DNA of 27,603 nucleotides from a virus: positions 1 to 27,603 of the IMG/VR virus record IMGVR_UViG_3300010885_039772; one strand, 5' to 3'. Below are positions 1 through 6,531 of the stretch, piece by piece; within the stretch, counting starts at the first letter, position 1; each line of letters starts with the position of its first letter. Both the position numbers and the translations under genes were made by a program. The notes below the pieces were generated by a model. That model had not been told where the DNA came from, did not search any database, and saw nothing but the letters and a program-made list of their open reading frames with translations.

Positions 1-290
1 AACAACGCGGCATCGACGCCATGGACGGGCTCATCAACGTCATCGAGAACGGGGTGACCGTCGCCACCGCCAAGGGCGAGATCGTGCAGATCGACGCCCC
101 CGCCGCGTACTACTCGCAGCTTCAACGGTGGCTCAAAGACCGCGCCGAGATCATGCGGGCGCTCGGGCACAGCCAGTCGTCATCGACACCCGCGGATCCC
201 GCCGCCGCCAGCATGGCCGCCATGTTCAGCAAGACACCACGCACGCCCGACCTTGATCACCCGGCGCTCAAGCCTTCGGAGGATGATTGA
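1..290 (+). CDS. Probable terminase small subunit, 5'-truncated
   Basis: The reading frame is open from the window edge (in frame from base 3) to a TGA at 288-290, so the true start probably lies upstream; an internal ATG at 21 would give 89 aa. The visible part has a pattern I associate with C-terminal parts of podoviral small terminases: a short beta-like stretch (GVTVATAKGEIVQI), then an APAAYYSQLQRWLKDR helix and a low-complexity polar tail. Small terminases recognise the packaging site and recruit the ATPase subunit. Position supports this: only one small gene separates it from the large terminase and the genes are translationally linked (TGATG at 288-292). The assignment rests on context plus weak pattern resemblance; no HTH is visible in the part present. 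Confidence 0.5.
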   Translation, partial: QRGIDAMDGLINVIENGVTVATAKGEIVQIDAPAAYYSQLQRWLKDRAEIMRALGHSQSSSTPADPAAASMAAMFSKTPRTPDLDHPALKPSEDD

Positions 291-550
291 TGTTTCCTGA
301 TGAACAAATGCAGGCAACGTGGGAACGCTACTGCGAGATCGCGGACAAAATCGACGCCGGCCGCGCCACACGCCAGCAATTGCCGCACTCCCGCGACCTG
401 CAACTCACGACGCGATTCAGCCCCGCAACCGGCAACCCATACCGCACGTTCATCTTCCGTGCGATGCTCGGCGCTCCCATGATTGAGATCCCTCTCGTTC
501 TTGCCATCGCATACGTTCAATACGTTGAGCAGCACGCCATCACCGAATGA
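290..550 (+). CDS. Hypothetical protein between the terminase genes
   Basis: An 86-aa protein of unknown function. I start it at ATG 290, which overlaps the preceding stop and has a GGAGG ribosome-binding site at 278-282; an upstream TTG at 287 would add one residue. The C-terminal third contains a moderately hydrophobic stretch (IEIPLVLAIAYVQYVEQH), too short and interrupted for a confident membrane helix. Its stop overlaps the large-terminase start (ATGA at 547-550), so it is translated as part of the packaging operon. In T7 the equivalent slot between the two terminase genes holds lysis accessory genes (18.5/18.7), but I see no spanin signature here. Confidence 0.6.
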   Translation: MFPDEQMQATWERYCEIADKIDAGRATRQQLPHSRDLQLTTRFSPATGNPYRTFIFRAMLGAPMIEIPLVLAIAYVQYVEQHAITE

Positions 551-2496
551 CCACCCACAACATCCCGCTGAACCAGTCCGTCCTCGCGTACCTGCGTGAG
601 CTCGGGCCCGGTCCAGCGCTCGCCGCCCTGCGCGCCAGCTACACGCTCTTCGTCCGCGCGTACTGGGAGTCGGCGAAGATCACCCCGCGTCTGTGCCGCG
701 CCGACATCGAGATGGTCAAGCTCGTTGAGCACGGGCCCGACAACATGGGCATCCTCGCCCCCCGCGGCGTCGGCAAAACCAACATCGTCGGCGCGACACT
801 CCCGGCCTACTCGTGGTTCTGCAACCCCGAGACTCGAGTCCTCATCCCCAGCAAGTCCAGCGAGCACGCCACCGCCGTCACCAGCCTCGTCAAGAACCGA
901 CTCGAAACCATCGAGTTCCTTCGCTACCTCGCCCCGCGCGAAGGCCAGAAGAACACCGAGAAGATGTTCGACGTCGGCGGCGCCAGCAAGCAGGTCGCCA
1001 AGAGCATGAAGGCCGTCGGCATGACCGGCCAGATCACCGGCTCCCGCGGCCACGTCATCATCCCTGACGACGTCGAGACGCCCCAGAACACCCTGACCCT
1101 CGAGGCCCGCGACCACCTCGAGCGCAACTGTTCCGAGCTCGCCGCCCTGATCTACATCGTCGATGAGTCCGACCAGATCAACGCCGCGGACTACGACCCC
1201 CGCATCGGCTTCCAGGCCCAGGCCGACGGCATCCGCCGCCGCATCGTCTATCTCGGCACCCGCCACCACGACACCGACTGCCTCTACGACCGCCTCGCCC
1301 GCAAGGGATACCGCTTCTACACCATCCCCCTCCTTTACCCCGAGCTCTCCGAGATCAACGACTTCGAAGGCCTCGCCCCGTTCATCATCCAGGACCTGCA
1401 GGAAGGTCGCGCCAGCCCCGGAGACATCGTCTTCAGCCCTCGCATCGGCCCCAAGCACGTCGCCACCCACCAGGCCGAGGGACGCCGCTACTTCGACATG
1501 CAGCAGATGCTCCGCAAGAACGTCGGCGGCAGCTTCAAGAACCCCCTCCGGCTCGACGACCTCATCGTCATGCCCGTGGACGCCCACTCCGCACCCGTCA
1601 GCGTCACATGGGGCACCCGCGACCACAACGGCTCCACCGCCCTCGACGACATCCCCACCATCGGGCTCGGCTCAGAACGCCTCCACCGCCCCATCGCCAT
1701 CGACAAGGACCGCCTCCCCTACCAGCGCAACGTCGCATGGCTCGACCCCGCAGGACTCGGCTCAGACGAAATGGCCTGCGCCTCCGTCGGGCTCCTCGCC
1801 GGCCGCTTCCACGTCAAGGGCGTCAAGGCCGTCCACGTCAAGGACTTCATCCCCCACGACCTCGCCGAAGGTCAGACCGCCTCAGCCCTTGACCGCGCCC
1901 TCGACCAGATCGTCCTCTTCCTCCGCAACACCGCCACCCGCGAGCTCTTCTGGGAAGACAACATCGACAACGTCGGCGCCTTCGGTTCCGCCATCACCCA
2001 CGCCATCCACCGCCACACCCTCGAGCCCGGCCAGGACCCCATCTTCCCCGACGGATGGTCGTGCCGATGCACCCCCGTCCACTCCAACGCCCTCAAGATC
2101 ACCACCGCCGGCGGCGACACCCTCCACAACGCCCCCAAGAACGCCAGGATCATCGCCGTCCTCGAGCCACTCCTCAGCCGCCACCGCATCGTCATCGACC
2201 CCAGCGCCCTCCTCCCGGACTCCACCAAGGAAGCCGACTTCCAGCTCCAACACCAACTCTCCCGACTCAGCGCCGAACGCAAGTCCCTCCGCAAAGACGA
2301 CCGCATCGACGCCCTCTCCTCCGCCATCGCCATGCTCACCGACGCCTTCACCACCAACCCAGACACCAGCCCGAAGCGACTCACCGACCGCGAAGCCCTC
2401 AAGGCCATCAAGAAACGCTCCATCCAGCGAGCCATCGAACGAGGGGCCTACACCCCAGACAGCGACTCCGTCTTCAAGCACCGCCGCACCCAATGA
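547..2496 (+). CDS. terL: Terminase large subunit (T7 gp19-like packaging ATPase/nuclease)
   Basis: A 649-aa DNA-packaging motor subunit, close to the usual length for T7-like TerL (about 590 aa plus extensions). The N-terminal ATPase has Walker A APRGVGKT at residues 71-78 and Walker B with catalytic acid VIIPDDVE near 170-177, the arrangement seen in T7 gp19. The LGTRHHDTD segment is the likely coupling region. The C-terminal RNase-H-like nuclease shows WLDPAGLGSDE near residue 400 and KDDRIDALSSAIAML near the end, supplying acidic metal ligands. It starts at ATG 547 overlapping the previous stop. It is the last gene of the late operon, as in T7; the next 1.16 kb is essentially non-coding. 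Confidence 0.93.
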   Translation: MTTHNIPLNQSVLAYLRELGPGPALAALRASYTLFVRAYWESAKITPRLCRADIEMVKLVEHGPDNMGILAPRGVGKTNIVGATLPAYSWFCNPETRVLIPSKSSEHATAVTSLVKNRLETIEFLRYLAPREGQKNTEKMFDVGGASKQVAKSMKAVGMTGQITGSRGHVIIPDDVETPQNTLTLEARDHLERNCSELAALIYIVDESDQINAADYDPRIGFQAQADGIRRRIVYLGTRHHDTDCLYDRLARKGYRFYTIPLLYPELSEINDFEGLAPFIIQDLQEGRASPGDIVFSPRIGPKHVATHQAEGRRYFDMQQMLRKNVGGSFKNPLRLDDLIVMPVDAHSAPVSVTWGTRDHNGSTALDDIPTIGLGSERLHRPIAIDKDRLPYQRNVAWLDPAGLGSDEMACASVGLLAGRFHVKGVKAVHVKDFIPHDLAEGQTASALDRALDQIVLFLRNTATRELFWEDNIDNVGAFGSAITHAIHRHTLEPGQDPIFPDGWSCRCTPVHSNALKITTAGGDTLHNAPKNARIIAVLEPLLSRHRIVIDPSALLPDSTKEADFQLQHQLSRLSAERKSLRKDDRIDALSSAIAMLTDAFTTNPDTSPKRLTDREALKAIKKRSIQRAIERGAYTPDSDSVFKHRRTQ

Positions 2497-2499
2497 GCA

Positions 2500-2524
2500 G
2501 CGCAACGTTCAGCGCACGTTGCGC
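2500..2524. repeat. GCGCAACG inverted repeat after terL
   Basis: GCGCAACG (2500-2507) and CGTTGCGC (2517-2524) form a perfect 8-bp stem with a 9-nt loop, starting 4 nt after the terL stop codon. No T-run follows, so it is not a standard intrinsic terminator. The half-site GCGCAACGT is the same word that is repeated at the 3' end of the integrase gene (7837-7867), suggesting either a shared protein-binding site or chance in GC-rich DNA. Confidence 0.5.
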
Positions 2525-2544
2525 GAATGTCACACACACCAACG

Positions 2545-2567
2545 AAAAAGCCCCCATCTCTGGAGGC
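2545..2567 (-). terminator. Leftward rho-independent terminator
   Basis: Read on the minus strand: GCCTCC, a 6-nt loop, GGGGGC, then TTTTT. The stem has five Watson-Crick pairs plus one G-U pair that exists only in the minus-strand RNA; the plus-strand RNA would have a C-A mismatch and no U-run. It would stop transcripts coming leftward from the 2.6-3.6 kb region, or protect terL from antisense transcription. No minus-strand gene feeding it was recognised. Confidence 0.6.
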
Positions 2568-2956
2568 TCATTCGCTCAGGGCCGGACTCGATTCCGACTG
2601 CGGTTTCCCATGCGGGTCATCGGCAAGGGTTCGAACCATTCATCAACCGCTAGCTTCGCGCTCAAGGAAGCCTATCCCGTATCCGCATGGATGTGCGTGT
2701 CCTTCCACGCCGCCCGATTCACCAGCTAGACAGACCAAGGTCCGCCCCGGCATGAAGCCGACTTTCGCTGGTGCCCACGATACTACCCCCTCGACCGGCC
2801 CCCTTGGGAAATTTTTGGGGGATGGGGAGCGGGATCGTAGATAAAGGGCCCGAGGCCGAGGTTCCCCCCCTAGTGGGTCTTTAGACGATTCCAAAACCGA
2901 TTTCGATTCTGCAAACCGTGTGTAAGTCTTGTCGTTGCAGCACTTACGGTTGGTTG

Positions 2957-2973
2957 TTCCCCAAAGTGGGGAA
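2957..2973. repeat. TTCCCC/GGGGAA dyad, copy 1
   Basis: TTCCCC-AAAGT-GGGGAA, a perfect 6-bp dyad with a 5-nt spacer. A second near-identical copy occurs at 8108-8124; the two 18-bp blocks including the following G match at 16 positions. One copy lies in the late/early junction and one on the far side of the attachment site, both non-coding. This fits a protein-binding site, but which protein is unknown. Confidence 0.45.
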
Positions 2974-3138
2974 GCTTACCGATTGGGCCCGTGAACCTGG
3001 GTGAAAGGGGGTTCAAGGTGCCAGCAAAGCGGGTTGATACGTCATCGAATCCTCATGCGGACCGATCACCCTCAGCGTTTTTCAACCATGCCGGCGTTTC
3101 GATCTTGATCGCTGCCGGCTGCCGGCTGCAGGTCGGTC

Positions 3139-3202
3139 GGGGTGTTGGGTCGCCGGCGTGCACGCGTTGTCCGTGTTGGGGTGTTGAGTCGTTGGGCGTG
3201 CA
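3139..3202 (+). repeat. Imperfect tandem duplication, about 39-bp period
   Basis: GGGGTGTTGGGTCG-CCGGCGTGCA (3139-3162) recurs with changes as GGGGTGTTGAGTCG-TTGGGCGTGCA (3178-3202). It is preceded by a short GCCGGCT tandem (about 3115-3127). The stretch is non-coding and G/T-rich on the plus strand. It could be part of an origin, a packaging site or decayed sequence; nothing distinguishes these. Confidence 0.35.
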
Positions 3203-3475
3203 TGGGGATTGCGTGCTGCGCGCGCACCATCTCTCAGGCGGTCGCGGGTTTTGAAAGCGACCGGACGGCGTTGGTGGTCTCCGAGTGAGCGCATGGTGAG
3301 AGCTCGGATCGCCGATCTGCGGGAGTTCCCGCGCGCCCTGGTGCTCGTTGGTCCACTACCTCGCGGTGCCGTGGGCAAGCTCGCGATGATCGCCTGGGCC
3401 GTAGGGCTGGGGCCCGGGGTGCTTTGTCTTCAGGGTAGGCGGGCGGCGGGTGTGGAGCGTGGGGGCGTTCCATGC

Positions 3476-3498
3476 TGACAATCCATTGTCATTAGGGG
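3476..3498 (+). promoter_or_regulatory. Candidate promoter or operator for phage RNA polymerase, site 1
   Basis: TGACAATCCATTGTCA (3476-3491) is a 7-bp-arm dyad followed by TTAGGGG. The other copy of this element (26219-26242) starts 6 nt after the phage RNA polymerase stop and reads TGACAATGGATTGTCA then ATAGCGG. In rightward register the two agree as TGACAAT..ATTGTCA.TAG.GG. The ending resembles the CTATAGGG initiation end of T7-family promoters, and both copies point rightward into genes. The call as promoter is inference; a repressor operator would explain the dyad equally well. Confidence 0.4.
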
Positions 3499-3574
3499 TT
3501 GGGGAAGGGGGTTGATTGAGGGTTGAAAGCGGGGTAAAAGTGTGAAAAATGATGTAGGATAGACAGTTTTACTC

Positions 3575-3603
3575 TTGACAGGAACGGGGATGGTCGATAG
3601 TAT
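3575..3603 (+). promoter_or_regulatory. sigma70-type promoter of the early module
   Basis: TTGACA (3575-3580), a 17-bp spacer, then TAGTAT (3598-3603), the best sigma70-like promoter I find in the window. The predicted start near 3609-3611 would place the ATTCAAG hairpin (3610-3629) at the very 5' end of the transcript. It drives rightward genes from 3655, probably as far as the integrase, and fits expression by host RNA polymerase immediately after infection. Confidence 0.72.
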
Positions 3604-3609
3604 CTGTGT

Positions 3610-3629
3610 GTCGGGATTCAAGCCCCGAC
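3610..3629 (+). promoter_or_regulatory. ATTCAAG-loop leader hairpin, copy 1
   Basis: GTCGGG (3610-3615), loop ATTCAAGC (3616-3623), CCCGAC (3624-3629): a perfect 6-bp stem with an 8-nt loop. Then follows a short A-rich linker and ribosome-binding site GGAGCATC (3643-3650) before ATG 3655. This is the first of five leaders with the same loop and the same GGAGCA motif. It sits exactly at the predicted transcript start. Confidence 0.65.
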
Positions 3630-3654
3630 GGCATCAAACACAGGAGCATCGGCA

Positions 3655-3993
3655 ATGAAGAATCAGGTGTGTGCGGCGGATGGGTGGTCGGTCGGGTGCA
3701 TGACTGGGCATAGCGTTCCCGATGGCATGGTTCAGGTGAACGTCTGCCGGTGGATGCGGAATGACTATCGGTCGATGGTGAAGATCCCTGAGTATGGGCA
3801 GTTCATGACGCGAGAGGCCTACGAATGCCTGTGCTTGGAACGTGGCTATACCCGCCCGTTCTTCCCGCGTGCGAATGCTTACTACAAGATCGCCAATTGG
3901 TTCAGTTCTGAGCGGATGCGGGTTGAGCTGCGGCGCTTGTCGCGCAGGCTTGGCCGCGATGTCTCCGCGGCGGAGCTGGGTTGGTCGGTGTGA
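3655..3993 (+). CDS. Early protein of unknown function
   Basis: A 112-aa protein, first gene after the early promoter. I do not recognise its family. The sequence mixes Cys (five residues, mostly in the N-terminal half), aromatic residues (YYKIANWF) and a basic C-terminal helix (ERMRVELRRLSRRLGRD). It lacks a signal peptide or membrane segment. The start at ATG 3655 is set by GGAGCATC upstream and the structured leader. First-expressed genes of T7-like phages often encode host-takeover proteins, so a role against host defence or transcription is possible, but nothing in the sequence proves it. Confidence 0.72.
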   Translation: MKNQVCAADGWSVGCMTGHSVPDGMVQVNVCRWMRNDYRSMVKIPEYGQFMTREAYECLCLERGYTRPFFPRANAYYKIANWFSSERMRVELRRLSRRLGRDVSAAELGWSV

Positions 3994-4003
3994 TGATCTT
4001 CCT

Positions 4004-4055
4004 GCCCCCGATGTTGACGCATCGGCGGGCGGTTTCCTCGGATTCAAGCCCGGGG
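4004..4055 (+). promoter_or_regulatory. Tandem hairpins with ATTCAAG loop, copy 2
   Basis: Hairpin A: CCGATG-TTGACG-CATCGG (4008-4025), extended by GCCC (4004-4007) and GGGC (4027-4030) around one bulged C. Hairpin B: CCTCGG (4036-4041), loop ATTCAAGC (4042-4049), CCGGGG (4050-4055) with one G-U pair. GGAGCATC follows before ATG 4084. The stem sequence differs completely from copy 1 while loop and ribosome-binding site are conserved, the pattern of a selected RNA structure. Confidence 0.65.
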
Positions 4056-4083
4056 GTATCGAAACACTTTTGGAGCATCAAAA

Positions 4084-4695
4084 ATGACGAACACAAAGCG
4101 CGAGTTCTCTGCATTGTCTGACACAGAACGCCAGAAAATTGGCGAAGCTCTTTGGAGGCGAGAGTCTCCCCGGTGTCAGTCTTCTCTTGTCGGTGAGCTG
4201 GTGAGCGAGAATCGGGATGGCTTTGGGATTGACGACATCATCAACCTGACTCCCGATCCTTCGGATTGGTCTATCGTCAATTGCCGGGAGTATCTGCGCG
4301 ACATCGGCGTAGGCTCGCCCGACCCGGACCCGTGGTCGATGGATCGGGCGGCGCTGGTGGAGGCTTTGGAAGGGGCGTCGATTGACTCTAACGATGACGA
4401 ATCCGACGACGTTCTGCGGGAGGCCGTGATCGTCAACATCGACGATGAAACGATCGATGGATTGGAGGAATGGCGCGACGCCGTGCGCGACAAGGGGGAA
4501 TCTGCGGAAGTCTATGAATGGTGGGAAGTCGGTTCATGGTTGGCAGAGCGCCTTGAAGCCGAAGGGGAATGCGTGATCCGCAATGGCTACGGCGATTGGT
4601 GGGGAAGGTGCTGCACGGGACAGGCGGTCTATCTGGACAACGTGATTCAGGAGCTTGGGTACGAGTACGCGTATTGGGCGCTGGAAGACAAGTGA
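4084..4695 (+). CDS. Strongly acidic early protein, unknown function
   Basis: A 203-aa protein with about 48 Asp/Glu against about 19 Lys/Arg, so strongly negative overall; acidic runs occur around residues 100-120 (SNDDESDD, NIDDETIDGLEEW). The C-terminal part is rich in Trp, Tyr and Gly (GYGDWWGRCC, YEYAYWALED). No family recognised. Phage early proteins with this charge include DNA mimics such as T7 Ocr, which block host restriction and defence enzymes. That analogy is based on charge and gene position only. Translation is preceded by the tandem-hairpin leader and GGAGCATC. The alternative is an ordinary soluble accessory protein. Confidence 0.75.
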   Translation: MTNTKREFSALSDTERQKIGEALWRRESPRCQSSLVGELVSENRDGFGIDDIINLTPDPSDWSIVNCREYLRDIGVGSPDPDPWSMDRAALVEALEGASIDSNDDESDDVLREAVIVNIDDETIDGLEEWRDAVRDKGESAEVYEWWEVGSWLAERLEAEGECVIRNGYGDWWGRCCTGQAVYLDNVIQELGYEYAYWALEDK

Positions 4696-4706
4696 TTTCA
4701 ACACTT

Positions 4707-4753
4707 CGCCCGGGCGGGAACGTTCGGGCGGGGCTTCCCCGATTCAAGTGGGG
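4707..4753 (+). promoter_or_regulatory. Tandem hairpins with ATTCAAG loop, copy 3
   Basis: Hairpin A: CGCCCG (4707-4712), 12-nt loop, CGGGCG (4725-4730). Hairpin B: CCCCG (4737-4741), loop ATTCAAG (4742-4748), TGGGG (4749-4753), closed by a G-U pair. AAACAGAGGAGCACATC then leads to ATG 4777. This copy has the weakest hairpin B, but the loop sequence is exact. Confidence 0.6.
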
Positions 4754-4776
4754 CAACACAAACAGAGGAGCACATC

Positions 4777-5433
4777 ATGCAATTGACGGAAAAGTATCGG
4801 CCAAACACGTTGGATGAGGTGGTTGGACAGGATAAGGCGGTGGCGACGATTCGTCGGCGCATAGAGGCCGGCGGATTCGGCGGGCGGGCAGTGTGGATCT
4901 CCGGCGCGTCGGGCGTGGGCAAAACTACGCTCGCCCGGATCATCGCGGGGACGCTGGCCGATCCGTTTTTCGTGGGCGAGTTTGATTCGGGCGCGGACCT
5001 GAGCGCCGCGGACCTGGAGGGGATAGAACGGTCGATGTGCCTCACAGCCTGGGGGAAGGGCGGCCGCGCCTACATCATCAACGAAGCTCACGGGCTGACA
5101 TCGCGGGCGATCCAAAAGCTTTTGGGGCTGCTCGAACGCATTCCGGCCCATGTGGTGTTCGTGTTCACGACGACGAAGGACGGGCAAGAGCAGTTGTTCG
5201 GCGACGACATCGACGCGGGCCCGTTGCTAAGTCGGTGCATTCCGATCGCGCTCACGAATCAGGGCTTGGCCGAATCCTTCGCCCGTCGCGCTCTGGATAT
5301 CGCCCGGGGTGAAGGGTTGGACGGACAGCCGATCGAGCGGTATGTGAAGCTCGCGCGGGAGTGCAAGAACAACATGCGCACCATGCTCCAGAAGATCGAT
5401 GCTGGGGTGATGATCGCGGGGGGTGGAGCTTGA
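4777..5433 (+). CDS. AAA+ ATPase resembling a DNA polymerase clamp loader
   Basis: A 218-aa P-loop ATPase of the DnaX/RFC type. It begins with the clamp-loader signature LTEKYRPNTLDEVVGQ (residues 3-18), has Walker A GASGVGKTT near residues 44-51, a Walker-B-like YIINEAHG segment and a sensor/arginine-finger-like LLSRC. Clamp loaders place sliding clamps on DNA using ATP. At 218 aa it lacks the C-terminal collar domain that makes the pentamer in normal DnaX/RFC subunits (usually over 300 aa). It is therefore a minimal AAA+ module that might hijack, replace or poison host loader subunits. It lies in the early module, far from the phage replication genes at 14.5-16.6 kb. I recall similar short proteins in planctomycete genomes and phages, unverified. 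Confidence 0.8.
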   Translation: MQLTEKYRPNTLDEVVGQDKAVATIRRRIEAGGFGGRAVWISGASGVGKTTLARIIAGTLADPFFVGEFDSGADLSAADLEGIERSMCLTAWGKGGRAYIINEAHGLTSRAIQKLLGLLERIPAHVVFVFTTTKDGQEQLFGDDIDAGPLLSRCIPIALTNQGLAESFARRALDIARGEGLDGQPIERYVKLARECKNNMRTMLQKIDAGVMIAGGGA

Positions 5434-5690
5434 AATACATCATCATCGAAGTTCAAGAGGTCACGATTATGCGGCGCTGGCGGCACATTGTTGAGGCCGA
5501 TTCTGTGGAGGACGCGCGGGAACAGTGGGCGTGTGGGCTTGCTGAGCTGGTTTCAGACGGCGACAACATCGGAGACGAGGATTACGGGAAGTCCGGTGTT
5601 GCAGTCGCGCCGGCGGATGAGAACGGCGAACCGCCCGCCGGCACAGATTGGACGGATCTGGCGTTTGAAGATTTCCATAGCCGAGTTTGA
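5430..5690 (+). CDS. Small acidic hypothetical protein
   Basis: An 86-aa protein if started at TTG 5430, overlapping the preceding stop; the alternative ATG 5469 gives 73 aa with AGAGG about 11 nt upstream. I prefer TTG because the extra KYIIIEVQEVTI completes a beta-strand pair with MRRWRHIVEADS. The VEADSVEDAREQW segment matches the strand-turn-helix pattern of many small phage proteins whose Glu-Ala-Asp-Ser turn precedes a helix. The second half is acidic (DGDNIGDEDYG). Function unknown. Confidence 0.6.
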   Translation: MKYIIIEVQEVTIMRRWRHIVEADSVEDAREQWACGLAELVSDGDNIGDEDYGKSGVAVAPADENGEPPAGTDWTDLAFEDFHSRV

Positions 5691-5697
5691 ACACTGC

Positions 5698-5746
5698 CGC
5701 GCCCGGGACACTGGGCGCGTCGGATTCCGGCATTCAAGCGCCGGGA
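5698..5746 (+). promoter_or_regulatory. Tandem hairpins with ATTCAAG loop, copy 4
   Basis: Hairpin A: CGCGCCC (5698-5704), 8-nt loop, GGGCGCG (5713-5719), a perfect 7-bp stem. Hairpin B: TCCGGC (5726-5731), loop ATTCAAGC (5732-5739), GCCGGG (5740-5745), six pairs including one terminal G-U and extendable by T-A. GGAGCATC (about 5750-5757) directly precedes ATG 5759. Confidence 0.65.
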
Positions 5747-5758
5747 ACAGGAGCATCT

Positions 5759-6142
5759 ATGCGAACTGACAAGGAAAAGCGGGCGGCGCGTGTGGCGCTG
5801 CGGGACCAACGGGACCAGTCAGAAACGGCAATCGACGGCGCGGCCGCGGCGCTCGCCCGGGTGGTGTGCCCCGACGCTGATGAGCTGCGGGCGGGGATGG
5901 ATGGGTGGTCGCTCTCCATGCGAATCCGGGCCGGTGTTGCGACCGATGCGGAGCTGCGGCTTGCCGATGCCGCGGGCGAGCTGCTGAAGGCGCTGAAGGG
6001 CATCATCGACTACGCCGACCGCGACATCGGCGAAGTTGAAGACTTGACCAGGCTAGGGGATGATCGCTCGGAACTGGAGGAGGCTTTGGGCGCGCTTGCG
6101 TTTGCCTACGCCGCCATCGCCCGCGCAGGGGGTGCGGCGTGA
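5759..6142 (+). CDS. Alanine-rich helical early protein
   Basis: A 127-aa, mostly helical protein rich in Ala, Asp and Arg. The N-terminal 30 residues are very polar and charged (RTDKEKRAARVALRDQRDQSE), followed by long amphipathic helices (ELRLADAAGELLKALKGIIDYADRD). No family recognised. The start at ATG 5759 is fixed by GGAGCATC immediately upstream. Its end overlaps the next gene (GTGA at 6139-6142), so the two are probably co-translated. Confidence 0.68.
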   Translation: MRTDKEKRAARVALRDQRDQSETAIDGAAAALARVVCPDADELRAGMDGWSLSMRIRAGVATDAELRLADAAGELLKALKGIIDYADRDIGEVEDLTRLGDDRSELEEALGALAFAYAAIARAGGAA

Positions 6143-6366
6143 ACACCATGAAAGCCATTCAAGAGATCGAACGGATGTACAGCCACGCCCGAAGCCTGCG
6201 GGCCGCGGGGCTTGCTTGGATGCAGGAGGGGACACACCCCAACCGATCGGGCAACGTGGGCGAGGATTGCAGGATACTCGGGTGGGACAATCCTGATCAG
6301 CTCATTCGGGCCGCCGATTCGATCGAACGCGAGGCCGCGATGACGCGGGTTTGTCTCGGAGTTTGA
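6139..6366 (+). CDS. Small hypothetical protein
   Basis: A 75-aa protein starting at GTG 6139, overlapping the previous stop by 4 nt; an internal ATG at 6148 would remove three residues. Predicted largely helical (KAIQEIERMYSHARSLRAAGLAWM), with a middle HPNRSGNVGEDCRILGW turn region. No recognised domain. It is the last gene of the leader-hairpin series before a 165-nt gap rich in secondary structure. Confidence 0.6.
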   Translation: MNTMKAIQEIERMYSHARSLRAAGLAWMQEGTHPNRSGNVGEDCRILGWDNPDQLIRAADSIEREAAMTRVCLGV

Positions 6367-6367
6367 C

Positions 6368-6480
6368 GCGCTTGCCCGGGTGAGAATCCGGGCGGCGCAT
6401 TGAAAAGGGCCCGTCGCCCCGATTGCTCGGTTCAAGCGGCGAAGGGCCCAGGAGCACCAGGGCGCTGGCGAACCAGCGCC
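6368..6480 (+). promoter_or_regulatory. Structured leader with TTCAAGC, copy 5, plus extra hairpin
   Basis: Three consecutive hairpins. A: GCGC-tt-GCCCGG (6368-6379), 8-nt loop, CCGGGC-g-GCGC (6388-6398). B: GGGCCC-g-TCGCC (6407-6418) pairs with GGCGA-a-GGGCCC (6438-6449). Its interior holds a small CCGA/TCGG stem (6419-6430) and then TTCAAGC (6431-6437) directly before the 3' strand, as in the other copies. GGAGCACC follows at 6451. C: GGCGCTGG-CGAA-CCAGCGCC (6461-6480), a perfect 8-bp stem. Unlike the other copies no start codon follows GGAGCA; the next gene begins at 6532 with its own GGGAG. Confidence 0.6.
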
Positions 6481-6531
6481 GACGGCACGGGCCGAGTGTA
6501 GGCAGACTGCGAATCCGGGCGGGAGATCCCC

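Larger units (their letters stand above)
2497..3654. other. 1.16-kb intergenic region between late packaging genes and early operon
   Basis: No reading frame in either direction here resembles a known protein or shows convincing codon bias. What it holds: a GCGCAACG inverted repeat just after terL, a leftward intrinsic terminator (2545-2567), a GTAAGT/ACTTAC dyad (about 2924-2947), a TTCCCC/GGGGAA dyad (2957-2973), an imperfect duplication (about 3139-3202), the TGACAAT dyad (3476-3491) and a sigma70-like promoter (3575-3603). In T7 relatives the genome ends and terminal repeats lie between the terminase gene and the early genes, so this is the expected place for packaging and end sequences. 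That function is inference. Confidence 0.6.

Noticed and set aside
517-1626. Long minus-strand open frame across terL (369 codons)
   Set aside because: It is antisense to the terminase gene with clear ATPase and nuclease motifs. It is Val/Ala/Gly/Asp-rich, as expected from reading GC-rich codons backwards, with no domain of its own.
2630-2650. GGTTCGAACC, a T-loop-like word that could mark a tRNA
   Set aside because: No acceptor, D or anticodon stem can be formed around it, and the T stem itself does not pair.
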